Assembly: GCA_008477525.1 (NCBI GenBank)
Contig: SPDT01000003.1
Coordinates: 3,410,001-3,474,000, forward strand
Direction of reading: 5' to 3'
DNA from: Hypomyces perniciosus
Lineage: Eukaryota; Ascomycota; Sordariomycetes; Hypocreales; Hypocreaceae
Length of the DNA: 64,000 nucleotides
The notes under the pieces were generated by a model, which was not told the DNA's origin, searched no databases, and saw only the letters and a program-made list of their open reading frames with translations. How positions within the stretch are numbered: the stretch's first letter is position 1; each line of letters begins with the position of its first letter. Shown piece after piece: positions 47,821-58,580 of this stretch. Both the position numbers and the translations under genes were made by a program.

Positions 47821-49136
47821 ATGCGTTCCTCAATGCTCACCGTAATGGCAGCCGCCACCACCGGCGTGCTGGCCAAGCCCCATTTTGCCATGTATTTCGA
47901 CCAGTAAGTTCAGCCTCCACCATTGTTCTCATCAATCGCAGATGAAGCATCTGTTCTGGATGACTGGAAATGCTCACATCTTTGCAGATGGCACACCGCG
48001 AACTTGCCGGACAAGTCCGTCACTGCTGGTGTCACCCACGTTATCACTGCGTTTGCTGGTACAACCATCTTCAACGGGGGCGGGCAGTATACTCCCTTCA
48101 TGCCTCTGGACCAAGTTCGTGCCCTCTTCGATCAAGGTACCAAGGTGTGCATGGCCATCGGCGGCTGGGGAGACACGGCTGGTTTCAGTATTGGCGCTGC
48201 AACCGAGCAGACGCGCAAGACCTACGCCAAGAATATAGCGGCTACGCTCGATAGACTTGGATACGACTGTGTCGGTAAGCATGAGCTTAAGTGCGGCTGT
48301 GATTAGGGGATGAAGTAATAACTCATGTTCTGCAGATATTGACTGGGAGTATCCTGGCGGCAATGGCGAAGACTACAGGAGGATCCCCAACGACCAGAAG
48401 ACGCGTGAGATTCAGACCTACCCACTGCTTCTGGCTGAGATCAAGGCTGCAATTGGCGACAAGGAACTTTCCATTGCTGTACCTGGACGTGAGGAGGATA
48501 TGATTGCCTTTACACCAGAGCAGGTGCCCAAGATTAACAAGGCTGTGGACCATGTCAATGTGAGTACATGCCAGGTCAATGTTTTAGATGAGTCACAATG
48601 AATTAACACGTGTCTAGGTCATGACTTATGATTTGATGAACCGCCGAATGAACGAGACCACCCACCACACCTCCGTCGCCGGTTCCCTTAACACCATCAA
48701 CATTTATCTCGAGCGCGGCATGTCCGCCAGCAAGATGAGCCTCGGCTTTGCCTTCTACGCTAAATGGTTCACCACCAAGAACGGCGTCGACTGCACCACG
48801 CCTACCGGCTGTGAAACCGCCGTGCTCGAAGCCCCTGACGGCGTTGATACCGGTCTCTCTGGCGCCGTCACATTCGAGGTGGAAAACTGGGGCGGTGACA
48901 TGCTGCACGCCATCCAGAACGGACGGGAGGATAGCCAGCTTGGTGGCCAGTGGTATTGGGACTCGAACAAGAAGGTGTACTGGACTTGGGACACACCCAA
49001 GCTGATTGCGCGCAAGTTCAAAGAGATTGTCGCTGCTAAGAAGCTGGGTGGTGTGATGGCCTGGAGCTTGGTGCAGGACAGCCATGACTGGAGTCGCTTC
49101 AAGGCTATGAAGGCCGGCGTTGAATCGCTGTCGTGA
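47821..49136 (+). CDS. Secreted GH18 chitinase
   Basis: Four exons (47821-47903, 47988-48274, 48336-48559, 48618-49136; introns 84, 61 and 58 nt) encode 370 residues. Residues 1-18 form a signal peptide (MRSSMLTVMAAATTGVLA). The TIM barrel has KVCMAIGGWGD on strand 3 and DCVDIDWE (D121, D124, D126, E128) on strand 4, the DxxDxDxE catalytic motif with E128 as acid; an intron cuts the D124 codon. MTYDLMNRR on strand 6 and GGVMAWSLVQDS on strand 8 complete the site. It hydrolyses beta-1,4 linked GlcNAc in chitin, for cell-wall remodelling or degradation of insect or fungal chitin. No carbohydrate-binding module follows. It is intact. Confidence 0.93.
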
Positions 49137-49624
49137 TTTAGATGTTTTAGATCAGAATACCCAGAGCAAGAGCTTTGAACTTTGCGTCTCCTTATCTCTC
49201 TTCCCAGTGTGCCGCATAGACAGACAAGTCAAATGGACCGGTTGAAAAGCCTAGATACATGACGAGCGGGCCTCAATGCCTCATGGAGATCTGTTTCAAA
49301 AAGTCTGATGTTCAATTGCTGACACATTGCCGTAAGAAAGGATACTGAACAAGCGTCTAAATGGAGGAGGCACAGTCATATAATGTGATTTCCGCCCCAG
49401 GAGATCCTCCTATCTACAAATGGCCTCTTTTTGTCTTCTATCACAAACAAAACTCCCAAAATAATTATCAAAAAGAAAGATCAATTTAATATACTAGTCT
49501 TCACTTTACCAGACCTCTCCTACAAGCCATATTGTATGCTATCTCATGAGAGGAGTTGACTGAAACTTTTGCCAGAATACCCCCCTCCCAATTCCCCACT
49601 GCCAACTATATCCGCTGTCGCATC
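49137..49624. other. Convergent intergenic region
   Basis: About 490 bp between the ends of the chitinase and the prolyl-tRNA synthetase genes, so both 3' untranslated regions and terminators lie here. No other feature. Confidence 0.5.
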
Positions 49625-51352
49625 TTAGTAGCTGCGTCCAAACATAACCCATTTCTCTGCTTTGCTATTGCACTCAGGGTTAAGACATAATGTCCCCGAC
49701 TCAAAGGCCTCGGGCTGCTCAAAGGGAATGCAAAGACTCTTCATGCCCATGGCAGGCGCCTTCTGATTATCAGGGACATCAGGCTCGTCTACCACCCGAG
49801 TAGTCAGCTCCTTGATGCGATCCTCGCATTTTCCATCGAGACAGAAGGGGATAAGGACGACGTTCTTGTTATCGAGAGCAGGAAGAACATCGTCCCAGTT
49901 GGTGATTTTGAGGTAGTGTTCCCTAAACGCCTTCTCTGCCTTGTTGTACATGTCGGCCTGGATAGTTTCTAATAGTTTGGGGACTGTGTTGGAAATCTCA
50001 GTGATGGGGATAGTACCCTTCTCTCCCGTATCGCGCCGGGCGAAAGTGACAACCTGATTCTCTAAATCCTTAGGGCCGAATTCGATTCTCACCGGCACGC
50101 CCTTGAGCTCCCAATCGTTGAACTTCCAAGGAGGTGTGTATCCCTCTCTCCAGTCTGCTTCAGCGCGCACGCCTGCCTTCTTGAGCGTTGCTTGGATGGC
50201 ATTTAGCTGATCCTTAAGCTTGTTTCTCTCCTCCTCGGTTGTGTTTTTGTTAACACCGAGGGGGATGAGGATGCTCTGGATCTTAGCAACGCGGGGAGGT
50301 AGAACAAGGCCCTTATCGTCACCGTGGACCATAACCATGATGCCAATGGTACGGACGGACAGACCCCAAGAGTTTTGCCATACATGAATGCGAGAGCCCT
50401 TGTTATCAGGGTCCTCCACACTGATGTCAAACATAGAGGCAGAGCTAAAATTCTGGCCAAGGCAGTGAGAGGTGCCTCCCTGAATGCCCCGTCCATTGGA
50501 GGGGATATATCCTTCCACGGTAGTTGTGTAGTATCCGCCGGCAAATTTCTCGTTTTCTGTTTTCCGTCCTCGCACAACAGGGACAGCTAGGAGCTCCTCA
50601 TAAACACGGGCATATAGCTCCAGAATCTCTAAAACCTCTTCTCCAGCCAGCTCCTCGGTTAAATGAGCAGTATGACCTTCTTGCCAAAGAAATTCTCGAG
50701 CTCGGAGGAGAGGAGTGGTCTGCTTAGTCTCCCATCGGACAACCGAGTTCCACTGATTCAATCGTAATGGAAGGTCCCGGTGGCTACGGATCCATTTGGA
50801 ATAGTAGGGATACATGAGCGCCTCTGAAGTTGGGCGGATTGCGATAGGCTCATCGAGTTTCTTATCGCCACTACATAAATAGTACTCAATTAGCAGAAGG
50901 ATCTCTCTACTTAGGAAGAACACTTACGCCATAGTAACCCATGCTAATTCCGGGGCAAAGCCCTCAATATGATCCTTCTCCTTCTCTAGGGACTTCTTTG
51001 AGAGGAAGAGGGGAAAGCTGGTCTCCTCCACGCCCATCTCCTCAATATGTGCCTGGAACCATTTGCGAATGGTGCTCCAGATATGCATAGTTAAAGGGCG
51101 CAGGATGAAGAAGCTAGAGATTTCTTGGTAGTACTCAACCAAGTCAGCCTTGAGAACGACTTCCTGATACCAGGCTGAAAAGTCATCCGACTTCTTAACC
51201 GTGATGCCGATGATATCGTCCTTCTTCTTGCCATTGATGACGGGGAGTTTGGCATGCTTTCCAGCTTTTGTAGCCTTCTCCGCGGCCATCTTGGCTTGCT
51301 TCTCAGCCTTCTTGGTGGCGCTCTTGGATGGTTCAATGATGCCTTCCATCAT
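49625..51352 (-). CDS. Prolyl-tRNA synthetase, eukaryotic cytosolic type, divergent active site
   Basis: Two exons (51352-50928 and 50870-49625; 57-nt intron) give 556 residues; an ATG at 51415 would add 21. The enzyme charges tRNA-Pro. A lysine/alanine-rich N-terminus (1-45) precedes the class II core: PIAIRPTSE at 150-158, VVRWE (motif 2 Arg187), REFLWQEGH at 200-208, GGTSHCLGQNF, motif 3 GLVLPPRVA, then the anticodon-binding domain and the eukaryote/archaeal C-terminus ending MFGRSY. There is no N-terminal editing-like (YbaK) domain as in yeast ProRS. Unusual residues: ALMYP instead of TVMYP (A159), LLRARE instead of FLRTRE (A199), TKQTTP instead of FKxPQP, and an insertion after GQNFS. 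These line the prolyl-adenylate pocket. It is the housekeeping gene or a specialised second copy; see findings. Confidence 0.93.
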
Positions 51353-51461
51353 GGCGCAACTCTTCTTCACGGTTCTGTTAACGGGACAATACGGATGCCG
51401 TTTGGGAGATATCATACCAAGTTACAAAGGTTTACGAGCAGTTTTGAAAGCTGGGAATGGC

Positions 51462-51545
51462 TTTGGGAGTGGACGAAGTGGATAAAGCGGATAAAGCGGA
51501 TGAATCGGATAAAGTGGATGAAGTGGAGGAAGTGGAGGAAGTGAG
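51462..51545 (+). repeat. 9-bp minisatellite upstream of the ProRS gene
   Basis: About nine tandem units close to GTGGATAAA / GCGGATAAA / GTGGAGGAA lie 110-190 bp upstream of the ProRS start. The array is open in several frames, which creates spurious small ORFs. It may sit in the 5' untranslated region or promoter. Confidence 0.7.
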
Positions 51546-52065
51546 TCACGAGGAGCCTGGAAGAGACTGGATTCCAAAGAACCCTGGAGTTTGTGTTTTG
51601 TGTCTGTGCACTGAAAGATTTGGCCTTCCGAACCGGGCTCCATATAGATATCAACTTACCACTCAGAGCCTGCAATTACTCGTATTGTACTCCGTACGAA
51701 CTCGAATTGTCAGTAGTCCCATGGATCGTGGCAGTTGGTGGAAGCCGGCCCGAGAAAGCTTACTGCATGCATACTAGGAGGACACTAATGTAACTCTTAC
51801 CTTGTCTCCATCTTTGCCGAGGTAGGTAAACGAACCTCCACGGGGCAGCGGGAAGCTGGTTGCGGTTGGGAATGCATGCATATATGTGGACCGGCTTATA
51901 GGCGTCGGTTGAGTTTCATCTTAACTACCATGCTCCTCTCGTAAACCTCCTATCAGTGAAGAGACATAGATACGTAATGCAGGAAAAAAAAATTGTACCC
52001 CATTCCTATGTAAGTGCTTGGAAACGTATATAGTAGTACTCTTCGCTGTGCTATCCTCCCCGTCA
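51546..52065. other. Intergenic, ProRS promoter and MFS 3' end
   Basis: About 520 bp without a gene, between the ProRS upstream minisatellite and the end of the MFS gene on the same strand. No distinct element. Confidence 0.45.
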
Positions 52066-53838
52066 CTAGCAGGGGTTCTTGGTAGTCGTAGTAGTAGCAT
52101 GCTCCGCTTTGAGCGATAACAGCCCTGTCTTATGCTCTGTGTGTTCCTTGGACAGCGTGATCTGCTTAACAAAAAAATTAATCAGGAATCCCAAAAAGCT
52201 AAAGCACGTATATGCAATGTACATCTTTTGCAGGGCGTTCCAATAGGCCGTACGTACGACCTGGCCTTGATCGCCGGGGAGCATGGCCACACGCTCTACG
52301 TTGGATGCAGCACTGCTACCAGTGAACTGGGCAGCAAGTTCGGGGCCGAGTTCCTCAACCAAAGTAGGTTGCTGCTGCTGCATCACATTATTGAAGATGG
52401 CGCCGCCAATGATAACGGCAGTGGCCGTGCCGATCTGGCGCGCAAAGGCGAGACTAGATGTGGCGGCACTTATGTCTCGAGGCTCAACGTTGGTCTGCAG
52501 GGCAATGAGAGGCGCCTGGAAGTTGGGACCGATACCCATACCAGTAATAAGCTGGAAGATGATGATTCTATCCCAGTGGGCACGGTCTCCCAAGTAGGTG
52601 AAGAGGCCAAATCCGAGCGTCGAGAGAAATAGACCAACAGTAGCGGGCACCTTATACTTGCCGGTTTTCTTAATAAAGATGCCAGTGCCAGCGGAAGTGA
52701 TAGAGAGAGAGATGATAAAAGGCAGCAGGTAGGCGCCTGAGAGGAGGGAATTGGCCCCAAGCACTGACTGGAAGTAAAGAGGGAGCCAATAGTTGCCAGA
52801 GATGACAGTTAATGAATGCATAATGGCTACCGAATAAGCAGCGATGCTGGTTCCATGACGGAAGAGACGCCCGGGCATGACTGGAAATTTGGCAACCTTG
52901 GCTTCATAGACTCCAAACAGGCCAATTGTGGTGACACCAAAAACAACAAGGCAGATGATGGTGGCCGACTTCCATGGGTACTGGACTCCGCCAAGTTCTA
53001 GACCAAAGAGCATCATGAGGGTGCCACCGATAATGAGGATATTGCCGGTCCAGTCAATGGCCGCCAGCCCTTGCATCATGGGCGTACGGGGGTTATGCAG
53101 CTTCAGGACAAAGAAGAGGACGGCGAAGCCGAGGCCACCGATGGGCAGATTAATATAGAAGCACCATCGCCACGAGACCTTGTTGGTGAAGGCACCACCG
53201 AGGACGGGGCCAACGGCCGAAGCCAATGCCCAGACCATGCCGAAAACACCAAAGTACATGCCGCGCTTGCGAATAGAGAAGAGGTCGGAGATGCAGATAT
53301 TAGGCAGGACAAGGGTGCCGCCACCACCAACGCCTTGGATTGCACGGCCGGCAATCAGCATGCCCATACTGTTGCTGACGGCGCATACGAGGGAGCCAAC
53401 CCAGAAGACGCTAACAGCAGCGAGCAAGACTGGCTTCCGGCCAAAGATATCAGAGACTTTACCCCAGGTGGGCACAAATGCAGCGTTGCCCAGCAAGTAG
53501 GCGCTTCCAATCCAGACGTATCCGGCACTGGACTGGAAGTCGGCAGCAATAGTGGGGATGGTGGTGGTAACGATTGTTGAGTCGAGGGCGGCGAGGAAGA
53601 GCGCAAAGGCAAGGGTGAAGACGATGAGGAATGTCTCGAGGTTGGTACGTTCGGCCTCTGGAGCCACATCTTCGGCCTGTTCAGCCGAGGTTGAGGGGAC
53701 AGCAGGACCATTGGGAGGCGACTTCTCGCTAGCTACATGGTCCTCATCCGGAGTGGTGATGCCAGATTTGTCGTCTGTGTTGATGATCCTGGCATCGGAC
53801 GCGAGAGGCCTCTCCAGGGGGGGTTGTGAGGTGGCCAT
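52066..53838 (-). CDS. MFS DHA2-type efflux pump, 14 TM
   Basis: A single-exon gene. The ATG at 53838 (MATSQPPLE) is preferred over 53877, which adds 13 residues, because most relatives start with a short acidic tail. About 65 polar residues precede 14 predicted helices. Signatures: LDSTIVTTTIPTIAADF in helix 1, GKVSDIFGRKP (motif A) in the first loop, GRAIQGVGGGG, and GPVLGGAFTNKVSWRW (motif C) in helix 5, which marks antiporters. Such plasma-membrane pumps export drugs and the fungus's own toxic metabolites using the proton gradient. It follows ProRS on the same strand, 714 bp away, and precedes a P450 on the other strand. No damage seen. Confidence 0.92.
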   Translation of the reverse strand: MATSQPPLERPLASDARIINTDDKSGITTPDEDHVASEKSPPNGPAVPSTSAEQAEDVAPEAERTNLETFLIVFTLAFALFLAALDSTIVTTTIPTIAADFQSSAGYVWIGSAYLLGNAAFVPTWGKVSDIFGRKPVLLAAVSVFWVGSLVCAVSNSMGMLIAGRAIQGVGGGGTLVLPNICISDLFSIRKRGMYFGVFGMVWALASAVGPVLGGAFTNKVSWRWCFYINLPIGGLGFAVLFFVLKLHNPRTPMMQGLAAIDWTGNILIIGGTLMMLFGLELGGVQYPWKSATIICLVVFGVTTIGLFGVYEAKVAKFPVMPGRLFRHGTSIAAYSVAIMHSLTVISGNYWLPLYFQSVLGANSLLSGAYLLPFIISLSITSAGTGIFIKKTGKYKVPATVGLFLSTLGFGLFTYLGDRAHWDRIIIFQLITGMGIGPNFQAPLIALQTNVEPRDISAATSSLAFARQIGTATAVIIGGAIFNNVMQQQQPTLVEELGPELAAQFTGSSAASNVERVAMLPGDQGQVVRTAYWNALQKMYIAYTCFSFLGFLINFFVKQITLSKEHTEHKTGLLSLKAEHATTTTTKNPC

Positions 53839-56045
53839 GGTGATTACTTCAAGCCCCTGACACTCTGTCTTGCTCACTTACAAACAGCAGTGAAAAATAT
53901 TCCTCAAACGGCCTTGTGAGACGAGAAAAAAGCGAAAAAGAATTGAGTTCAAGTCGCAGTGGTCAAGTGCTCGACTTATGCAAGTAAACATCTTCCCTGG
54001 GAACTCGGCGCGCAGTCGTGACTATTATAGGTATGGTGTATGTAGCGAGGTGAACACGATTCATCAGTACGACAAAATGAGTTGACTAGGTCGCGGGCTG
54101 ATCTCCCTCCCGGACCGGTGCTGGCGATCATAGGTTCTCCAAAACTATAGGGAGATACGAGTAAATTTTCTTGATACGGGTCTGCGAGGCGAATGGAATA
54201 TCGGCTGCGTAGGTGGAGACAATTCCAAATGGTGGAGCTGATCACTGGGTTGTTTTGCATTTTGCAAAAAGCCCTGTTCCTCAGCGGAGAGATAACGAAG
54301 TCTGTGCATTTAGACTCTCTTATCTCCGTACGAGTATGTGATATGCTGCCCAAAGTCCGACACCTCATAGTTATTTATCAAGTTAGGCAGATATTAATTA
54401 CCAATATTGTCATATATATGATCCCATAAGTATAAAAGTAAACTCTGGATGTCTTATATACATCTCAGGAGTATAAAAGTCGATGAGCGGAGCCTCCTCG
54501 ACGCCTACCCTACGATAGATCACGTTAGCCTAATGTCTTGATCGCTGCATTAATACGGGCTTGTAGTAGTATTAAGTTAAACAATTCCCGCCGGCTAGAG
54601 AGGATTAGACAAGGGATCTTTGTGCCTAGCCCACCTAAGATTACTATAACAGGAAATAGAGTATGGAGAGACCTGATCCTTCAGCAGTCATCCTCAATTG
54701 TAGTTAGGTCGGGATATAGAAGCGGATGATTCGGAGATCACGCTTTTTTTGTCCGGTTCCCCACTATAACACATATTAGCACTATCTCCATAACTTCATC
54801 GGCAAAATGGACAGTTACATCGCGCAGCGGCACGAAAAACCGCCCTGGTTATATAACCTCCCTAGCAAGAACGAGATGATTTGACGTATCCGTTGATTCG
54901 CCTAATGGGGCGGGGCTTCGATGGTGGGTCGTTTGATGTAAAGTAGTAGTATTGACGTGTAAAATTAAAGGGTAAAGGTATCGTAATTATAAGTAGTTTT
55001 CATTATCAACTATTTTTATATCGTAATTTAGAATATATTTACTACGTTGTAATAGCAAAAAGAAAACTCTACGCTGCGATATATTTATACTTAAGATAAC
55101 GAAACCAGTTTCAGCCCGGTTCAAAAAACACCATTATCCTATATATTCAGTTACCTAATAATATATATTGCGGGTATCAAAGATTGAGACAGATAGCCCT
55201 ATTATTATGTCTCAGAGAGTCAGGCCTCGAATCTAAACCCCGGAAAATATAATCAAGGGTAAGCACTAATGCAAGTCGGTAAACATACGAGTACAGATAA
55301 CTCATCGGCACTAGGACGGGCGCTTGTCGGGCCGTTGAATACTCGTAAGCAGCAAGTGGCTTAGCGGGTGGGGATACGCCCTACAAGGATTAAAAAGAGA
55401 AACAAAAGACTTCCTTCGTAAATACAACTTGGGTTACGAGTATACATCACCCGTTGGTGGGGACTTTGTACACCAACTGGAAGACTTTTGTAGTTGATTT
55501 ACCAAGTCCCCACTATATTTTCAAGATCTCCTATTGGCTAATTTTATAGAAATGAGGAGATTTTCCTATTTGCCTCCCTATAGAATACTACTATCATGGT
55601 TATGCTGATCTCGAGCTGATCTCGAGCTGATCAAGTTACTATACTTCCATATAGGTGTATTTCGTGATAAGATGATTGTTCCACTACATCCTGAGGTAAA
55701 TTAGGCAATAGTGAAATAAGTACTCCATTTCTCTTTTCAATCCTGGTGGGGTGTAGTTGTCGATGAAGAATGTGGTTATCGACGAGGGGTGTAATTCGAC
55801 AAGGGGGCAAAAAAAGCGCGAATGTGTATTGTAAACTGATGGAAGAATAATGCGATAGAATGAAAGTGAGTATTAATCGTGTCTATTATAAAACACTGAC
55901 CTCCTGCTCCTTATTGTGAACCACCATCCGGATCACCTCCAATTAGAAGGAGAGGAGAACTGAACCCTACAGCCCTCCCCTATCAAGTCCATCCTCAGCC
56001 TAGCCTTGAACGATTTCAATTCGATATTGAAATAGCAACGCTGCG
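53839..56045. other. Long intergenic stretch, no gene seen
   Basis: About 2.2 kb between the MFS pump and the P450, which are transcribed divergently, so both promoters lie here. It includes a short tandem GAGCTGATCTC array at 55603-55634 and AT-rich segments at 54955-55180. Open frames here show no similarity. Confidence 0.5.
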
Positions 56046-57763
56046 ATGGGGATCCCCTATCAGCAGATGGTCATCGGCGCACTCACGTGTAGCTTGGTCC
56101 TGATGGTGGCCCTGAACTTGCGCTCGCGCGTGTTTCTAGCCCAATCGTTTACGGTACTCCTTATTGCTGAGGTGTTCTCGTGGGTGGTTTGGAGAGTCTT
56201 CATCTATCATCGGTTCTTCTCACCGTTGCGAAATCTTCCCCAACCTGGCGGGGGCCACTGGTTATGGGGACATGGACGGACGATTTTGAATAATCCTTCT
56301 GGCATTCCAGCCATGCAATGGTTCGTCTTATTTTCCTTCCCCTTTTGTGTGTACATTTGTTTTGCAGGCATGATCGACTGACATGATGGGGGGTTAGGAT
56401 GGCTACGATTCCTAACAACGGTCTCATCAGGTACCTGTGGTTCTTCAATATAGAGCGGATTATTGTCTGCTCGCCCAAAGCCTTGGCAGAGGTTCTTGTC
56501 ACCAACAACTACGCCTTCATCAAGCCCACGCCCATCAGGGTTTCGATTTCCCGCATCTTCGGCTGGGGCCTCCTGGTTACCGAAGGGGACGACCACCGTA
56601 TGCAGAGGCGCAAGCTACTACCGGCGTTTGCGTTCCGTCACATAAAGGACCTATACCCCTTGTTCTGGACCAAGTCGCGCGAGGTGGTGCAGGCCATGAC
56701 GGCCAGGTGCGGCCCCGAGGGGTCCGCGGATATGGAGATTTTCGGATGGGCATCGCGGTGCACATTGGATATCATCGGCGTGGCAGGCTTGGGACGCGAC
56801 TTTAACGCCGTCAAAGACGTTAACAGCGAGCTTGTTCAGACATATAGACAGCTGGCTAAACCCTCGAAACAACAGCAGATCCTGCAGCTCCTCTCTACGT
56901 TCATCCCCATGGCCATGCTCACACACCTGCCTATCAATCACAACAAAGAGGTCAACGCGGCGGCACGGGCTATTAGGTCAGTGTGCCGGGACCTTATCCG
57001 GGAGAAGAAGGCCAAGCTGGCAAACAAGGAACAGCTGGGCGTTGACATCCTGTCGGTGGCGATTAAGAGTGGGCAGTTCTCCGACAACAACCTAGTGGAT
57101 CAGCTCATGACATTCTTGGCCGCCGGACAAGGCACAACGGCAACGTTGATGACATGGGCTGTGTACTCGCTCTGCCGGTACCCCGAGATCCAGACGCGCT
57201 TGAGAGAAGAGGTCCGGGCAAGACTACCATCAGTGGACGCTGTGGAGGGCGTGAGTAGCGTAGACATTGACACCATGCCCTACCTCAATGCCTTTTGTAG
57301 CGAGGTGATCCGGTGCTACGCGCCGCTGCCGCAAGCGATGCGTGAGGCAGTCCACGACACTACGATTCTTGGCCAGCCTGTGCCTAAGGGCACGCGAATC
57401 ATCCTCCCCGTCTGGGGTGCCAACATGGACAAGTCCCTCTGGGGAGAGGACGCGAGCGAGTTCAAGCCCGAGCGATGGCTGGCTAAGGAGGACGGCGGCG
57501 AGGCCGACAAGAAGAAGGCAGCGAGCGGGGGCGCCAGCAGCAATTTCGCGCTCATGACTTTCCTACATGGGCCACGGAGCTGTATTGGGCATACGTTTGC
57601 AAAGGCCGAGTTTGCATGCTTGGTGGCAGCGTGGGTCGGGAGGCTACAGTTTGAATTGTTGGATAAGAGGCAGATGGATGAAAAGAATATAGAGATTAGA
57701 GGGTCAACAGTGAGGCCAGCTAAGGGGCTACATGTTCGGGTGAGAGTGGTAGATGGGTATTGA
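56046..57763 (+). CDS. Cytochrome P450 monooxygenase
   Basis: Two exons (56046-56320 and 56398-57763; 77-nt intron with a GTTCGT donor) give 546 residues. Residues 5-55 contain two hydrophobic stretches anchoring the enzyme in the ER; LRNLPQPGGGHWLWGH is the hinge. The I-helix reads FLAAGQGTTATLMTW with the oxygen-activating Thr. ExxR is EVIR, the PERF-type element is FKPERW, and the heme loop is FLHGPRSCIG with the axial Cys. The class resembles fungal family P450s that oxidise fatty-acid- or terpenoid-like substrates (CYP5080-like by eye, not certain). All catalytic elements are intact. It is near the DHA2 pump, so a role in a small metabolite locus is possible but unproven. Confidence 0.92.
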
Positions 57764-57861
57764 TGTATTGATAATGGAGAGGGCTACGGGTATTAATGAG
57801 GACTTACGATTCGGTGAATCGCCCCATGTACAGGCAATTATAAGATGGTGGTCTGACAACG

Positions 57862-58010
57862 TCTGTCAACCTCAGTAACGGATAGTTCCACATCACGGCA
57901 CATTCCTTCGTTCCTAACTCGCTTACAACAACAGCCGGATCTGTAAGTCTATAATGATATCATGATACCCAAATTACCTATTTGAAAGACCCAGATAGCT
58001 AGCAGGTTCT
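57862..58010 (+). repeat. copia LTR/leader fragment, left arm
   Basis: 149 bp nearly identical to the reverse complement of 59452-59600. It ends exactly where the ankyrin scrap begins at 58011. The two arms are inverted, not direct as in an intact LTR element. Confidence 0.75.
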
Positions 58011-58122
58011 GTGTATTTAAGTAGCAGCTTTTCCCATCTAACTTGGGATCAGCAAGAGTGTCGAATTCAATCATTTCCAATCCACCTATGAGCCCTCATA
58101 CTGTTAATCTGTGATTGATGGT
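58011..58122 (-). pseudogene. Ankyrin-gene fragment, copy B
   Basis: 112 bp matching 33665-33777 and 43512-43624. On the minus strand it reads INHRLTV then EFDTLADPKLDGKSCYLNT with a stop between. Confidence 0.65.
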
Positions 58123-58580
58123 TATGAAACCGGGAGGTGAACCCTCTCGGGACGAGGCAGATGCCTGAAACTTCCATGTGCGTATAAATTGCTATCCAAG
58201 ACATCACAAGTTCGAACCCTGCAGCAAAAATCGCTATTTACGGAATACTTGCGGAATATCCAAGTAAGGAATAAGCCTAAAACGGAGCGCCTCTATCCAA
58301 ACAAGGAAGATTCACATCATTTAGCCTAACAACGGGGCACAACAACAAAAAGCTCGCTCTACTCAGCAACCAAGCCCACAAATCATCAACTCAAATCAAC
58401 CTCGCAAATAGCCTTCGCTAATCTGGGGGGGGGGGGGGGGGGGGGGGGGCCATATCGAATGCAATATATAACCTGCACCATCAGCTACAATTGCTGAGGT
58501 GTACACTTCACTTTTGCCAGCCTGGTACAATGGTTGGATATCGGAACCCGGTCAGAAGGTCGGATCGACTCGATGATATA
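58123..58580. other. Non-coding, with a 25-G run
   Basis: No gene. A homopolymer of 25 G occupies 58425-58449. A GTTCGAACCC B-box-like sequence occurs at 58209-58218 without a tRNA cloverleaf. It may be part of the copia element's internal or LTR sequence. Confidence 0.45.
58425..58449 (+). repeat. Poly-G tract, 25 nt
   Basis: Uninterrupted guanines. Length may be an assembly estimate. Potential G-quadruplex on the plus strand. Confidence 0.85.

Noticed and set aside
51454..51777. Acidic repeat protein ORF (DKADESDK-type) upstream of ProRS
   Set aside because: It is produced by the 9-bp minisatellite, which is open in several frames; nothing else supports a gene.
53071..53580. Large plus-strand open frames opposite the DHA2 pump
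   Set aside because: Shadows of the GC-rich codons of the real minus-strand MFS gene, without family similarity.
58190..58225. tRNA-like B box (GTTCGAACCC)
   Set aside because: No matching A box or acceptor stem at the right distance; a cloverleaf could not be drawn.
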